A DNA stretch of 9,865 bases from an uncultured Leptolyngbya sp. (GTDB lineage Bacteria > Cyanobacteriota > Cyanobacteriia > Phormidesmidales > Phormidesmidaceae): assembly GCA_937899365.1 (NCBI GenBank), contig CALBPH010000154.1, forward strand, positions 1 to 9,865, read 5' to 3'. The translations under genes were made by a program, and so were the position numbers. Below are positions 1-5,634 of the stretch, one piece after another. Within the stretch, counting starts at the first letter, position 1. The number at the start of each line of letters is the position of its first letter. The notes beneath the pieces are model-generated. The model searched no databases, was not told where the DNA came from, and worked only from the letters and a program-made list of their open reading frames with translations.

Positions 1-1
1 T

Positions 2-1258
2 ATGGCAGCTGGGACAACTGCTGGGATACTCCTGGCGGTGGCAGGCTGTGGGGGTGGTAGTCAGACTGCTGGCCAACAATCTGGTAAGCAGGAAGTAGAA
101 TTTTGGACCATGCAGCTGCAGCCAAAATTTACCGACTATTTTGACCAGCTAATTGCCGATTTTGAAACGGCCAACCCAGATGTGGATGTGGTGTGGGTGG
201 ATGTCCCCTGGTCTGACATGCAAAGCAAAATCTTGACAGCGGTTTCCGCCGGGACAGCCCCCGATGTGGTCAATCTAAACCCTGACTTTGCCTCCCAGTT
301 GGCGAGTCGTAATGCTTGGCTCTCCCTGGACGACAAACTTAGCCCTGAGGAGCAGGCCGTCTATCTTCCCAAAATTTGGCAGGCTACTACGCTCAATGGC
401 GATAGCTTTGGCTTTCCCTGGTATCTGACCACGCGGGTGACGCTGTTTAATGCCGATCTGTTGGAGCAGGCGGGGCTGAGCGAACCCCCCACCACCTATG
501 CAGAACTGGCCGTTGCCGCGAAACAGATCAAAGAGAAAACGGGTAAATACGCCTTTTTCATCAGCTTTGTGCCCGAAGATGCCGCTGATGTTATGCAGTC
601 TTTTATCCAGATGGGGGTGCCCCTGGTGGATGACGCGGGCAATGCCGCCTTTAATACTCCTGAGGGCAAAGCTGTTTTTCAATATTGGACCGATCTCTAT
701 CAGCAAGATCTGTTGCCCCGTGAAGTACTGACCCAGGGCCACCGTCGCGCTATCGAGCTATACCAGTCTGGGGAAACAGCGTTGTTGTCGTCTGGGGCTG
801 AATCTCTCGATAACATTGCCAATAACGCGCCAGATATTGCGGCGGCGACTCGGACTGCGCCGCAAATTACAGGAGAAACAGGCAAGAAAAATGTGGCGGC
901 GATGAATCTCGTGGTGCCCCGCTCCACAGACGCTCCAGACGCTGCGGTGAAATTTGCCCTATATGTCACCAACAATGACAACCAGCTATCCTTTGCTCAG
1001 GCGGCCAATGTACTGCCATCGACCGCGGCAGCGGCCACGAGTAGCCTGGCTGAGCCTGCTCAGGATGCTAGCCCGAGAGTTGTTGCCCGTGCTGGTAGCG
1101 CCAGTCTGTTAGACGATGCGGAGGTGCTGATTCCTGCGCTTGAGGATGTGAAAAAGCTCCAAAAGATTGTTTATGACAACCTACAGGCTGCCATGCTCGG
1201 GGATAAAACTGTAGATCAGGCGGTGGCCGATGCGGCGGATGAATGGGATAACCGATGA
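2..1258 (+). CDS. Sugar-type ABC transporter substrate-binding lipoprotein (5' end probably cut by window)
   Basis: This is an extracellular solute-binding protein of the family 1 (MalE/UgpB-like) group. Such proteins capture a sugar or glycoside outside the inner membrane and deliver it to an ABC permease. The visible N-terminus is a hydrophobic stretch ending in a lipobox, V13-A-G-C16, so Cys16 would be lipidated and the mature protein tethered to the membrane. Family-like blocks follow: EVEFWTMQLQP at about 31, a WVDVPW segment near 65, and APDVVNLNP near 86. The first Met is followed directly by the hydrophobic core, with no Lys/Arg n-region. The true start therefore probably lies upstream of base 1, and the ATG at base 2 is likely internal. 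The C-terminus (EWDNR, TGA) looks complete. No permease or ATPase gene follows, because the next gene is convergent folC. Substrate is unknown. Confidence 0.88.
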   Translation: MAAGTTAGILLAVAGCGGGSQTAGQQSGKQEVEFWTMQLQPKFTDYFDQLIADFETANPDVDVVWVDVPWSDMQSKILTAVSAGTAPDVVNLNPDFASQLASRNAWLSLDDKLSPEEQAVYLPKIWQATTLNGDSFGFPWYLTTRVTLFNADLLEQAGLSEPPTTYAELAVAAKQIKEKTGKYAFFISFVPEDAADVMQSFIQMGVPLVDDAGNAAFNTPEGKAVFQYWTDLYQQDLLPREVLTQGHRRAIELYQSGETALLSSGAESLDNIANNAPDIAAATRTAPQITGETGKKNVAAMNLVVPRSTDAPDAAVKFALYVTNNDNQLSFAQAANVLPSTAAAATSSLAEPAQDASPRVVARAGSASLLDDAEVLIPALEDVKKLQKIVYDNLQAAMLGDKTVDQAVADAADEWDNR

Positions 1259-1274
1259 TGAGTTGGGCGGACAT

Positions 1275-1305
1275 TGGGTAAGAGAACTAAAGGGCCGTTT
1301 ACCCA
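1275..1305 (+). terminator. Weak hairpin after the substrate-binding protein gene
   Basis: TGGGTAA at 1275-1281 can pair with TTACCCA at 1299-1305 across a 17-nt loop, 17 bases after the TGA of the solute-binding protein gene. No T tract follows. It might help separate the convergent transcripts of this gene and folC. The right arm lies in the first 14-bp repeat unit, so similar arms recur further right. Confidence 0.25.
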
Positions 1306-1335
1306 GTGCCGTTTACCCAGTGCCGTTCACCCAGT
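1294..1335. repeat. Three tandem 14-bp units over the folC 3' end
   Basis: The unit GCCGTTTACCCAGT occurs at 1294-1307 and 1308-1321. A third copy at 1322-1335 differs by one base (TTC for TTT). The third copy covers the folC stop codon (1327-1329, TGA on the minus strand) and its last two codons. The single base change is what creates TCA, the reverse complement of TGA. The repeat therefore helps define the end of FolC. Confidence 0.85.
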
Positions 1336-2616
1336 GGTATCGACGTGATGTTGAGCCAGGAACTCTCCCACTAGATATAGGGAGCCGCAGAGAACCTTGG
1401 TGGTCGTGTCGGCCTCACCGATGGCCGCGAGAGACTGTTCAAGGGTTTCATGGCGGTAGCAGGTTAAACCTGGACAGACGGCCTGGGCTAATTGAGTCAG
1501 CTCAGACGTATCGGCTGATTGGTGCCCAGACACAGGCACCAGATGTAGCGTGTCGCCTGAGCGTAGCAGCGCTTGAAAGACATCTGCATGATCCTTGGTG
1601 GCGAGCATGCCCATCAGCCAGGTAACGGGCTGGGGTAGCTGATCAACATAGCGTCTCAACATTTGGGCCGCAGCGGGGTTGTGGGCCCCGTCAATTAAGA
1701 GCCGCTGTCCCTGCCAGGTAAGCCACTGCAGACGCCCTGGCCACTGGGTGGTGGCCATACCCTGTTGAATGGCGGTGGTGGGTAGGGTCCAACCCTGGCG
1801 CTGGAGGAGCTGGAGGATTGCGATCGCAATCCCACTATTCACCCGCTGATGTTCCCCCAGCAGTCCAGACTCATAATCAATAAATTCACCCTCCAGACCG
1901 CTGCGCCACCGCCCAGATTCTATGGCGGCAGGAGCCACCTCATACAGCGGACACCCTAACTGCGTCGCCCGCTGACGTACAACCGTATCCGCAGACTTCG
2001 GAAGCGGGCCTATGACTACAGGGCGTCCTGGTTTGAGAATGCCAGCTTTCTCCCTAGCAATATCGGCCAGGGTGGGTCCCAGACGCTGCCAGTGCTCTCG
2101 GCTAAGGGACACAACGGCTGTCACCAGCGGGTCCGGACAGACATTGGTAGCATCTAAGCGTCCCCCCAGACCCACTTCAATGACGGCAATATCCACCGCC
2201 TGGGCCGCAAAGTAAGACCAGGCCGCCGCTGTAAACACTTCAAACTGGGTGGGGGTTTCTACCTCGGCTTCTGCCTCAGTACGATCGGCTTCAATCGCCG
2301 CCGCTACGGTAGTCAAATGCTCCCATAGCGCCTCGTTCGTAATGGGCGTTTGACCGATGCAAATGCGCTCATTCCAGTCCAACATATGAGGTGACGTATA
2401 GCGACCCACCCGATAACCAGCGGCTGACAGCACCGACGCCAGATAGGCACAGACAGAGCCTTTGCCATTGGTTCCAGCTATATGGACAATCGGAACCTGG
2501 TTCTGGGGATTACCCAAACGAGCTAACAGACGCTGAATACGCGCTAGCCCCAGGTTGACCCCAAATCGCCCATAGCCCGATAAAAAGTTGTTAATTAACG
2601 ACGTTTCAGACGGCAC
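1327..2616 (-). CDS. folC: Bifunctional dihydrofolate synthase / folylpolyglutamate synthase
   Basis: FolC is a cytoplasmic Mur-ligase-type enzyme that adds glutamate to dihydropteroate and then to folates, using ATP. The 429-residue length is normal for the family. Visible motifs are the ATP P-loop AGTNGKGS (47-54), the folate-loop segment YTSPHMLDWNERI (73-85), EVGLGGRLDATN (147-158), and REKAGI (188-193) carrying the lysine that is carbamylated in this family. SREHWQRLGPTL follows the pattern of the metal-binding strand. The C-terminal Mur domain has DGAHNP (309-314). The start is GTG (2616-2614), overlapping the TAG stop of glnB by one base (TAGTG), which suggests translational coupling. 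A HIP1 octamer lies inside the gene at 1820-1827. The product supports one-carbon transfer, including the PurH step encoded further right in this window. Confidence 0.95.
   Translation of the reverse strand: MPSETSLINNFLSGYGRFGVNLGLARIQRLLARLGNPQNQVPIVHIAGTNGKGSVCAYLASVLSAAGYRVGRYTSPHMLDWNERICIGQTPITNEALWEHLTTVAAAIEADRTEAEAEVETPTQFEVFTAAAWSYFAAQAVDIAVIEVGLGGRLDATNVCPDPLVTAVVSLSREHWQRLGPTLADIAREKAGILKPGRPVVIGPLPKSADTVVRQRATQLGCPLYEVAPAAIESGRWRSGLEGEFIDYESGLLGEHQRVNSGIAIAILQLLQRQGWTLPTTAIQQGMATTQWPGRLQWLTWQGQRLLIDGAHNPAAAQMLRRYVDQLPQPVTWLMGMLATKDHADVFQALLRSGDTLHLVPVSGHQSADTSELTQLAQAVCPGLTCYRHETLEQSLAAIGEADTTTKVLCGSLYLVGEFLAQHHVDTTG
1820..1827. repeat. HIP1 octamer GCGATCGC (first of five in the window)
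   Basis: The highly iterated palindrome of cyanobacteria, GCGATCGC, occurs at 1820-1827 (inside folC), 3195-3202 (just inside the end of the coiled-coil gene), 4517-4524 (queF), 5553-5560 and 5618-5625 (small membrane protein gene). Well under one copy would be expected by chance in 9.9 kb. None falls in gmd or purH. Confidence 0.9.
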
Positions 2617-2954
2617 TAAACTGCTTCAGAGTTTTTCTCACCCGTACGAATACGCACAACCTCGTGGACCGGCGTTACAAAAATCTTACCGTCACCGATT
2701 TCTCCTGTACGAGCGGCCGCAATCACCTGCTCCACAATGGCATCCACCTGGTCGTCATCCACCACAATTTCAACCTTAAGCTTTTGCAAAAATTCAACGG
2801 TGTACTCTGAGCCTCGGTACCGTTCAGTTTGACCCTTCTGACGGCCAAACCCTCGCACCTCAGAGACCGTCATACCAACCACGCCTGCATTCACCAGCGC
2901 GATTTTAACTTCGTCAAGTTTAAATGGGCGAATAATGGCTTCGATTTTTTTCAT
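2616..2954 (-). CDS. glnB: Nitrogen regulatory protein PII
   Basis: PII is a trimeric cytoplasmic signal protein that binds ATP/ADP and 2-oxoglutarate. In cyanobacteria it controls partners such as N-acetylglutamate kinase and PipX. The 112 residues match the family end to end. The T-loop (about 37-55) has R45-Y-R47-G-S49-E-Y51, with Ser49 being the residue phosphorylated in cyanobacteria and Tyr51 the site uridylylated in proteobacteria. The B-loop contains T83-G-E-I-G-D-G-K90, and the C-terminal nucleotide contacts R101 and R103 are present. The ATG start (2954-2952) has a GGAG 12 bases upstream, a wide spacing. An NtcA-type site lies 86-99 bp upstream of the start. No terminator is visible between this gene and folC, which overlaps its stop, so the two are probably co-transcribed. 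Confidence 0.97.
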   Translation of the reverse strand: MKKIEAIIRPFKLDEVKIALVNAGVVGMTVSEVRGFGRQKGQTERYRGSEYTVEFLQKLKVEIVVDDDQVDAIVEQVIAAARTGEIGDGKIFVTPVHEVVRIRTGEKNSEAV

Positions 2955-3039
2955 GCGAATTTATAGCTCCACACACCGGACCAACTAATGAGCTTGGGCC
3001 ACGATATCAAGGTTTAGCGAGTTACGCAGACTTCGCACC

Positions 3040-3053
3040 GTAACAATCGATAC
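3040..3053 (-). promoter_or_regulatory. NtcA binding site upstream of glnB
   Basis: GTA at 3040-3042 and TAC at 3051-3053 are separated by exactly eight bases, matching the NtcA consensus GTA-N8-TAC perfectly. On the minus strand a weak -10-like TAAACC begins 23 bases past the site, close to the usual class II spacing of about 22, although it lacks the final T of TAN3T. NtcA activation of glnB is known in other cyanobacteria. The role here is inferred from sequence and position. Confidence 0.7.
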
Positions 3054-3079
3054 GATATGACCCATCTGCTGCGTAGTTA

Positions 3080-3107
3080 ATTTTAGAGTAGAACCTGATC
3101 AAAGCAA
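3080..3107 (-). promoter_or_regulatory. Possible second, sigma70-type promoter of glnB
   Basis: On the minus strand TTGCTT (3107-3102) is followed after 16 bases by TAAAAT (3085-3080). The -10 matches five of six consensus bases and the -35 is weaker. Transcription from here would run through the NtcA site, so NtcA could block this promoter while activating the one below it. Dual promoters for glnB are known in some cyanobacteria. Confidence 0.35.
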
Positions 3108-3115
3108 CCCATGAC

Positions 3116-3140
3116 TTTCTAGAACCATAGATTCTAGAAA
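3116..3140. repeat. Paired TTCTAGAA palindromes forming an inverted repeat
   Basis: TTTCTAGAA (3116-3124) and TTCTAGAAA (3132-3140) form a perfect 9-bp inverted repeat with a 7-bp spacer. Each arm contains the self-palindrome TTCTAGAA, and the two copies start 15 bp apart. It lies between the end of the coiled-coil gene and the glnB promoter region, both on the minus strand. It could be a hairpin ending the upstream transcript, although there is no T tract, or a two-site operator. No regulator is recognised. Confidence 0.55.
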
Positions 3141-3191
3141 TATTAGTGGTAGTTTTTATCAGTTAACTCTGCGAATTTGACCGGTAATCGG

Positions 3192-3764
3192 CTAGCGATC
3201 GCCAATCAACGGACGCATGATCAAAAAGCCGGCGCCAAATGCCGTCAAGATAATGATGGCGATGGAGACAATTAACCACAGCGTACTCAAACTGCCACTG
3301 GCTGATGATTCCAGGCTGTAGCGACGATTTTCGCCGGTGTGTTCTGTAAATACTTTGGAGAGGGCGGCCTTAGGTTTGGGTCGCCGGGGAACTCGGGGCT
3401 CGTTTTCAAGAGGAGCCATCGGCTGCACGGCCTGTCGCTCTGACTGGGGATGGGGATGGAGCTCTAAGGGCTGGTGGGTGGGCTGGGTGGAGGAGAAGGT
3501 CATCTCAGCTTCGGCTGGGTGGGCTACACCGGCATGTTGACCTAGCTGAAGGGCGACCTGCACCATCTGATGAATATTTTGACGCAACAGATGGTTTTGA
3601 CTGTTGAGATGGGTGTTTTGCGCGCTCAGTGAATCCACCATGGCCTTAGTGGCCTGTAGTTCGGCAGCCAGTTCGCGATAGACCGATACGGGCACCGAGG
3701 GTGAATAGCTAGCATCTGATCTCACTGGACTTCTACCAGAGTCAGAATTGTGGGAAGGATTCAT
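3192..3764 (-). CDS. Hypothetical coiled-coil protein with C-terminal membrane anchor
   Basis: I recognise no named function; the layout resembles small conserved cyanobacterial proteins. From the ATG at 3764 the product has 190 residues. A Ser-rich N-terminus is followed by a probable coiled coil (about 26-76, VYRELAAELQ through HQMVQVALQLGQ, rich in Gln, Asn and Leu). Next comes a Pro/His/Gln-rich linker and a basic patch (RVPRRPKPKAALSK), then one hydrophobic helix near the C-terminus (about 161-183) with only a short tail, IGDR. This suggests a tail-anchored protein with most of its length in the cytoplasm. An in-frame TTG at 3776 would add four residues. It also has a GGAG upstream, so the start is uncertain; I prefer ATG, with GGA seven bases upstream. 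A good promoter lies at 3883-3911. A HIP1 site abuts the stop. Confidence 0.75.
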   Translation of the reverse strand: MNPSHNSDSGRSPVRSDASYSPSVPVSVYRELAAELQATKAMVDSLSAQNTHLNSQNHLLRQNIHQMVQVALQLGQHAGVAHPAEAEMTFSSTQPTHQPLELHPHPQSERQAVQPMAPLENEPRVPRRPKPKAALSKVFTEHTGENRRYSLESSASGSLSTLWLIVSIAIIILTAFGAGFLIMRPLIGDR

Positions 3765-3882
3765 AAGCAGTTCCAAAAAATCTCCAATAGAAACACAAAT
3801 CAGCTGCCCTAGGCTGGTTTTCCAAAGGCGGCCAGCAGCTAGTCTGGAAACAGGCGAGAAACTGCCCGTTCGGGACGTTCAA

Positions 3883-3911
3883 ATTAGAGCAACGTCAACG
3901 TCATTCGTCAA
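3883..3911 (-). promoter_or_regulatory. Sigma70-type promoter for the coiled-coil gene
   Basis: On the minus strand TTGACG (3911-3906) is followed after exactly 17 bases by TCTAAT (3888-3883). Each hexamer matches five of six consensus bases. Transcription would begin near 3876, giving a leader of about 110 nt before the ATG at 3764. A second TTGACG copy lies inside the spacer (3898-3893). Confidence 0.6.
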
Positions 3912-3950
3912 GTACTTGCCCTAAGTTCTTTTGAATAGCTAAATCAGGGC

Positions 3951-4008
3951 TGGTTGATCAAGCCGTTTGCTCGATACGAGCAATTGCAGTGAAGCACGCC
4001 TGCTTTTT
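3951..4008 (+). ncRNA. Candidate small RNA of about 58 nt
   Basis: A promoter-like pair, TTGCCC (3916-3921) and CTAAAT (3939-3944) with a 17-base spacer, would start transcription near 3951. Two hairpins follow. TTGCTCG-ATA-CGAGCAA (3967-3983) has a 7-bp stem and 3-nt loop. AAGCA-CGCC-TGCTT (3992-4005) runs into a T5 tract (4004-4008) and resembles a short intrinsic terminator. The alternative is that this is the start of a long queF leader. No known RNA family is recognised. Confidence 0.25.
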
Positions 4009-4022
4009 GTTAGGGCACCTGT

Positions 4023-4064
4023 CCTGATGTGCACGGCCTGATGTGTGAGACCTGATGCATTAGA
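4023..4064. repeat. Three CCTGATG copies at 14-nt period
   Basis: CCTGATGTG starts at 4023 and 4037, and CCTGATG starts at 4051, giving an exact 14-nt period with variable remainders. This is about one and a third turns of helix. It could be a decayed tandem duplication or a series of protein-binding half sites upstream of queF. Confidence 0.6.
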
Positions 4065-4068
4065 ACGG

Positions 4069-4098
4069 TTGGGCGCGTCAGGTTAGCTGTCGTATATT
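4069..4098 (+). promoter_or_regulatory. Possible queF promoter
   Basis: TATATT at 4093-4098 is a good -10 box. The best -35 partner is TTGGGC (4069-4074) at an 18-base spacing, matching only three of six bases. It would give a leader of about 150 nt to the queF ATG. The three CCTGATG copies lie just upstream, where an activator or repressor could act. Confidence 0.3.
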
Positions 4099-4213
4099 AC
4101 AGACTCTCAGAAAACATTCATTGTCCTAACTAACCTGGCAGATGCAACAGATTGGCATCCTAGAAGGATTTGGCCAATAGCCAGCTTAGTTGTACCCTGT
4201 TTATTCCAAAATC

Positions 4214-4236
4214 ATCAACTTAGTTCCATCAACTTA
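4214..4236. repeat. Direct repeat ATCAACTTA upstream of queF start
   Basis: ATCAACTTA occurs at 4214-4222 and 4228-4236, again offset by 14 bases, ending 21 bases before the queF ATG. A T-rich run (4238-4244) follows. No clear Shine-Dalgarno sequence precedes the ATG. Confidence 0.5.
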
Positions 4237-4257
4237 ATTTTTTTAGAGCTTCCCACC

Positions 4258-4671
4258 ATGGCTGATACGTCCCTTCCCCCCAACCCACCGGTCGATGCTG
4301 TTAAGTATGGCGAGCGGGCAATCGAGGAAAATGCGCTGATTACGTTTCCCAACCCTCGTCCTGGTCGACAGTATGACGTCAACATCACTCTGCCAGAGTT
4401 TACCTGTAAGTGTCCGTTCTCTGGCTATCCTGACTTTGCCACTATTTACATTACGTACACCCCGAACGAAAAGGTTGTAGAGCTAAAAGCTATCAAGCTT
4501 TATATCAATGGCTATCGCGATCGCTACATTTCCCATGAGGAATCGGTCAACCAGATTATGGATGATTTTTTGGCCGTGGCCGATCCGCTGACGTTCAAAA
4601 TCAAAGGTGATTTTCAACCCAGGGGTAATGTGCACATGACGGTTGAAATTGAATACGAGAAAAACACCTAA
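4258..4671 (+). CDS. queF: NADPH-dependent 7-cyano-7-deazaguanine (preQ0) reductase
   Basis: QueF reduces the nitrile of preQ0 to the aminomethyl of preQ1 using NADPH, a late cytoplasmic step in making queuosine for tRNA. This is the short, unimodular type (137 residues). The catalytic cysteine is Cys52 in TCKCPFSGYPDFATIYI, with the proton-donor Asp59 seven residues on. The QueF motif ELKAIKLYINGYRDRYISHEE (75-95) binds NADPH and substrate; E75 and H93-E94 are at expected places. The ATG at 4258 gives an N-terminus of normal length. No other queuosine gene is adjacent, and no preQ1 riboswitch is visible upstream. A HIP1 octamer lies inside the QueF motif (4517-4524). The gene ends 24 bp before a 30-bp palindrome that probably terminates it. 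Confidence 0.96.
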   Translation: MADTSLPPNPPVDAVKYGERAIEENALITFPNPRPGRQYDVNITLPEFTCKCPFSGYPDFATIYITYTPNEKVVELKAIKLYINGYRDRYISHEESVNQIMDDFLAVADPLTFKIKGDFQPRGNVHMTVEIEYEKNT

Positions 4672-4695
4672 GGGGTGTTAATCCTATAGGACGTG

Positions 4696-4725
4696 GGTAG
4701 AGACGTTCCATGGAACGTCTCTACC
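4696..4725. repeat. 30-bp perfect palindrome of GTAGAGACG type, likely bidirectional terminator
   Basis: The left arm GGTAGAGACGTTCCA (4696-4710) and the right arm TGGAACGTCTCTACC (4711-4725) are perfect reverse complements with no spacer. Palindromes with GTAGAGACG arms are common between cyanobacterial genes. It sits between convergent queF and the DUF924 gene and could stop both transcripts. A partial right-arm copy, GGAACGTTTCTA (4729-4740), follows with one change in 12, and its last three bases are the stop codon of the DUF924 gene. Confidence 0.85.
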
Positions 4726-4737
4726 TAGGGAACGTTT

Positions 4738-5316
4738 CTAAAATCGAGACCCTGGCTGTTTGAGAAACGCCAACTCCGCTTCGGTGCTCTGACGTCCCAG
4801 AATCTCATTTCGATGGGGGAAGCGACCAAATTTGGCGATCACGTCTCGATGGCGATGGGCATAGTCGAGACAATGGCTCAGGTCTGGTGCAGCTAGAACC
4901 AAGGGCGCAAAATAGGCTACGGAACGATTTTGGTGGGTCAGGTGTTCGCTATGCTCAAACGGCATGTAGAGAAACAATCGCTCCACGGGCAGCAGCTGTG
5001 TGTCGTACCCTTTCTCAAGTGCTAGGTCCGCTGTGGTCAGGGCTTGGGGGTCGGCAGCAAAACTCTGGGGCGTACCTCGAAACATGTTTCTGGCAAACTG
5101 ATCTAATACAACAATCCGCGCTAGTCTTTCCTTGGCGGTGCTCAGCCATCTATCTGGAGGCGAGGCGACCATGGCCCAGTAAACATCCATAAAACGGGTC
5201 GTGATCTGGGCATCTAATGTGGGATCTTTGCGGAACCATTGTTTGCGATAGTTGCCTGCGGGTGAGCCAAACCAAAATTCTAAAATTGATTGGCTGTCGG
5301 TAACGGCTAGGTCCAT
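4738..5316 (-). CDS. DUF924 family protein
   Basis: This is a soluble protein of unknown role, 192 residues and apparently full length for the family. Typical DUF924 blocks appear in order: ILEFWFG (11-17), RLARIVVLDQFARNMFRGTPQSFAADPQAL (64-93), LFLYMPFEHSEHLTHQ (114-129) and KFGRFPHRNEILGRQSTEAELAFL (162-185). The family is thought to fold as alpha-helical, TPR-like repeats, and no enzyme activity is established. The ATG at 5316 has no clear Shine-Dalgarno sequence. The stop TAG (4740-4738) lies in a partial copy of the neighbouring palindrome, so the C-terminus may have been reset by that repeat. The gene is divergent from the small membrane protein gene, 33 bp away. Confidence 0.9.
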   Translation of the reverse strand: MDLAVTDSQSILEFWFGSPAGNYRKQWFRKDPTLDAQITTRFMDVYWAMVASPPDRWLSTAKERLARIVVLDQFARNMFRGTPQSFAADPQALTTADLALEKGYDTQLLPVERLFLYMPFEHSEHLTHQNRSVAYFAPLVLAAPDLSHCLDYAHRHRDVIAKFGRFPHRNEILGRQSTEAELAFLKQPGSRF

Positions 5317-5326
5317 GGTGTTTAGA

Positions 5327-5332
5327 TATAAC
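5327..5332 (+). promoter_or_regulatory. Possible -10 box for the small membrane protein gene
   Basis: TATAAC (5327-5332) lies in the 33-bp gap between divergent genes, 17 bases before the ATG at 5350. No good -35 is present at 17 bases (CGGCTA). The space is so short that the promoters of both genes must overlap the opposite coding region. Confidence 0.25.
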
Positions 5333-5349
5333 GCGGGGGAAAATAGACC

Positions 5350-5634
5350 ATGTCATCCATCTTTTCAGTCATTTTTGCTGTGGTGTTGGTGGTGGCGGTC
5401 TTTTGCTGGCTGACGGGGTATCGTTTGCCGATTCGATTTGCGGTCCCGTCGCTACCGACGGGGCCATCTGGGGTGCCACGGGCCACCCGGCAGCGACTGA
5501 TGCGGGTGGTGAATGGTAATCAATCGGTGGCGAGCCGATTGGTGGAGCGGGTGCGATCGCAAAACCCTGACCGGTCTGAACAGTGGTGCTGGGAAAAAGC
5601 TATTTACGATATTGAACGCGATCGCAGAGCCTGA
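5350..5634 (+). CDS. Small conserved-type membrane protein, unknown function
   Basis: The 94-residue product has one N-terminal hydrophobic helix (about 4-21, IFSVIFAVVLVVAVFCWL), which probably works as an uncleaved anchor. A Pro/Gly-rich linker and a basic soluble domain follow, with VASRLVERVRSQNPDRSEQWCWEKAIYDIERDRRA at the end. The ERVRSQNP...W.WEKAIYDIERDR pattern looks like a small protein family of cyanobacteria, but I cannot name it. The start is supported by GGGGG (5335-5339), ten bases before ATG. Two HIP1 octamers lie in the 3' half. A short CCTGA/TCAGG hairpin (5630-5634/5643-5647) spans the stop codon. Confidence 0.75.
   Translation: MSSIFSVIFAVVLVVAVFCWLTGYRLPIRFAVPSLPTGPSGVPRATRQRLMRVVNGNQSVASRLVERVRSQNPDRSEQWCWEKAIYDIERDRRA

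Larger units (their letters stand above)
3777..4257. other. 481-bp divergent spacer between coiled-coil gene and queF
   Basis: No convincing coding region is visible. The left part is the roughly 100-nt leader of the minus-strand gene. It contains AGCTGC/GCAGCT arms (about 3803-3841), a CCCG-TT-CGGG hairpin (3865-3874) and GACGTT/AACGTC (3874-3879/3891-3896). Back-to-back promoters come next, then a candidate small RNA (3951-4008), a three-copy 14-nt repeat (4023-4064), a TATATT box (4093-4098) and a two-copy repeat close to the queF start. I found no preQ1 riboswitch pattern. Confidence 0.6.

Noticed and set aside
1256..1280. ATG overlapping the solute-binding protein stop, as if a permease gene began there
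   Set aside because: ATG (1257) opens only seven codons (MSWADIG) before TAA. This could be a lost permease start, but nothing else supports it.
4100..4257. preQ1 riboswitch upstream of queF
   Set aside because: The conserved core pattern of the known preQ1 classes was not found by eye. QueF makes preQ1, so it was worth looking for.
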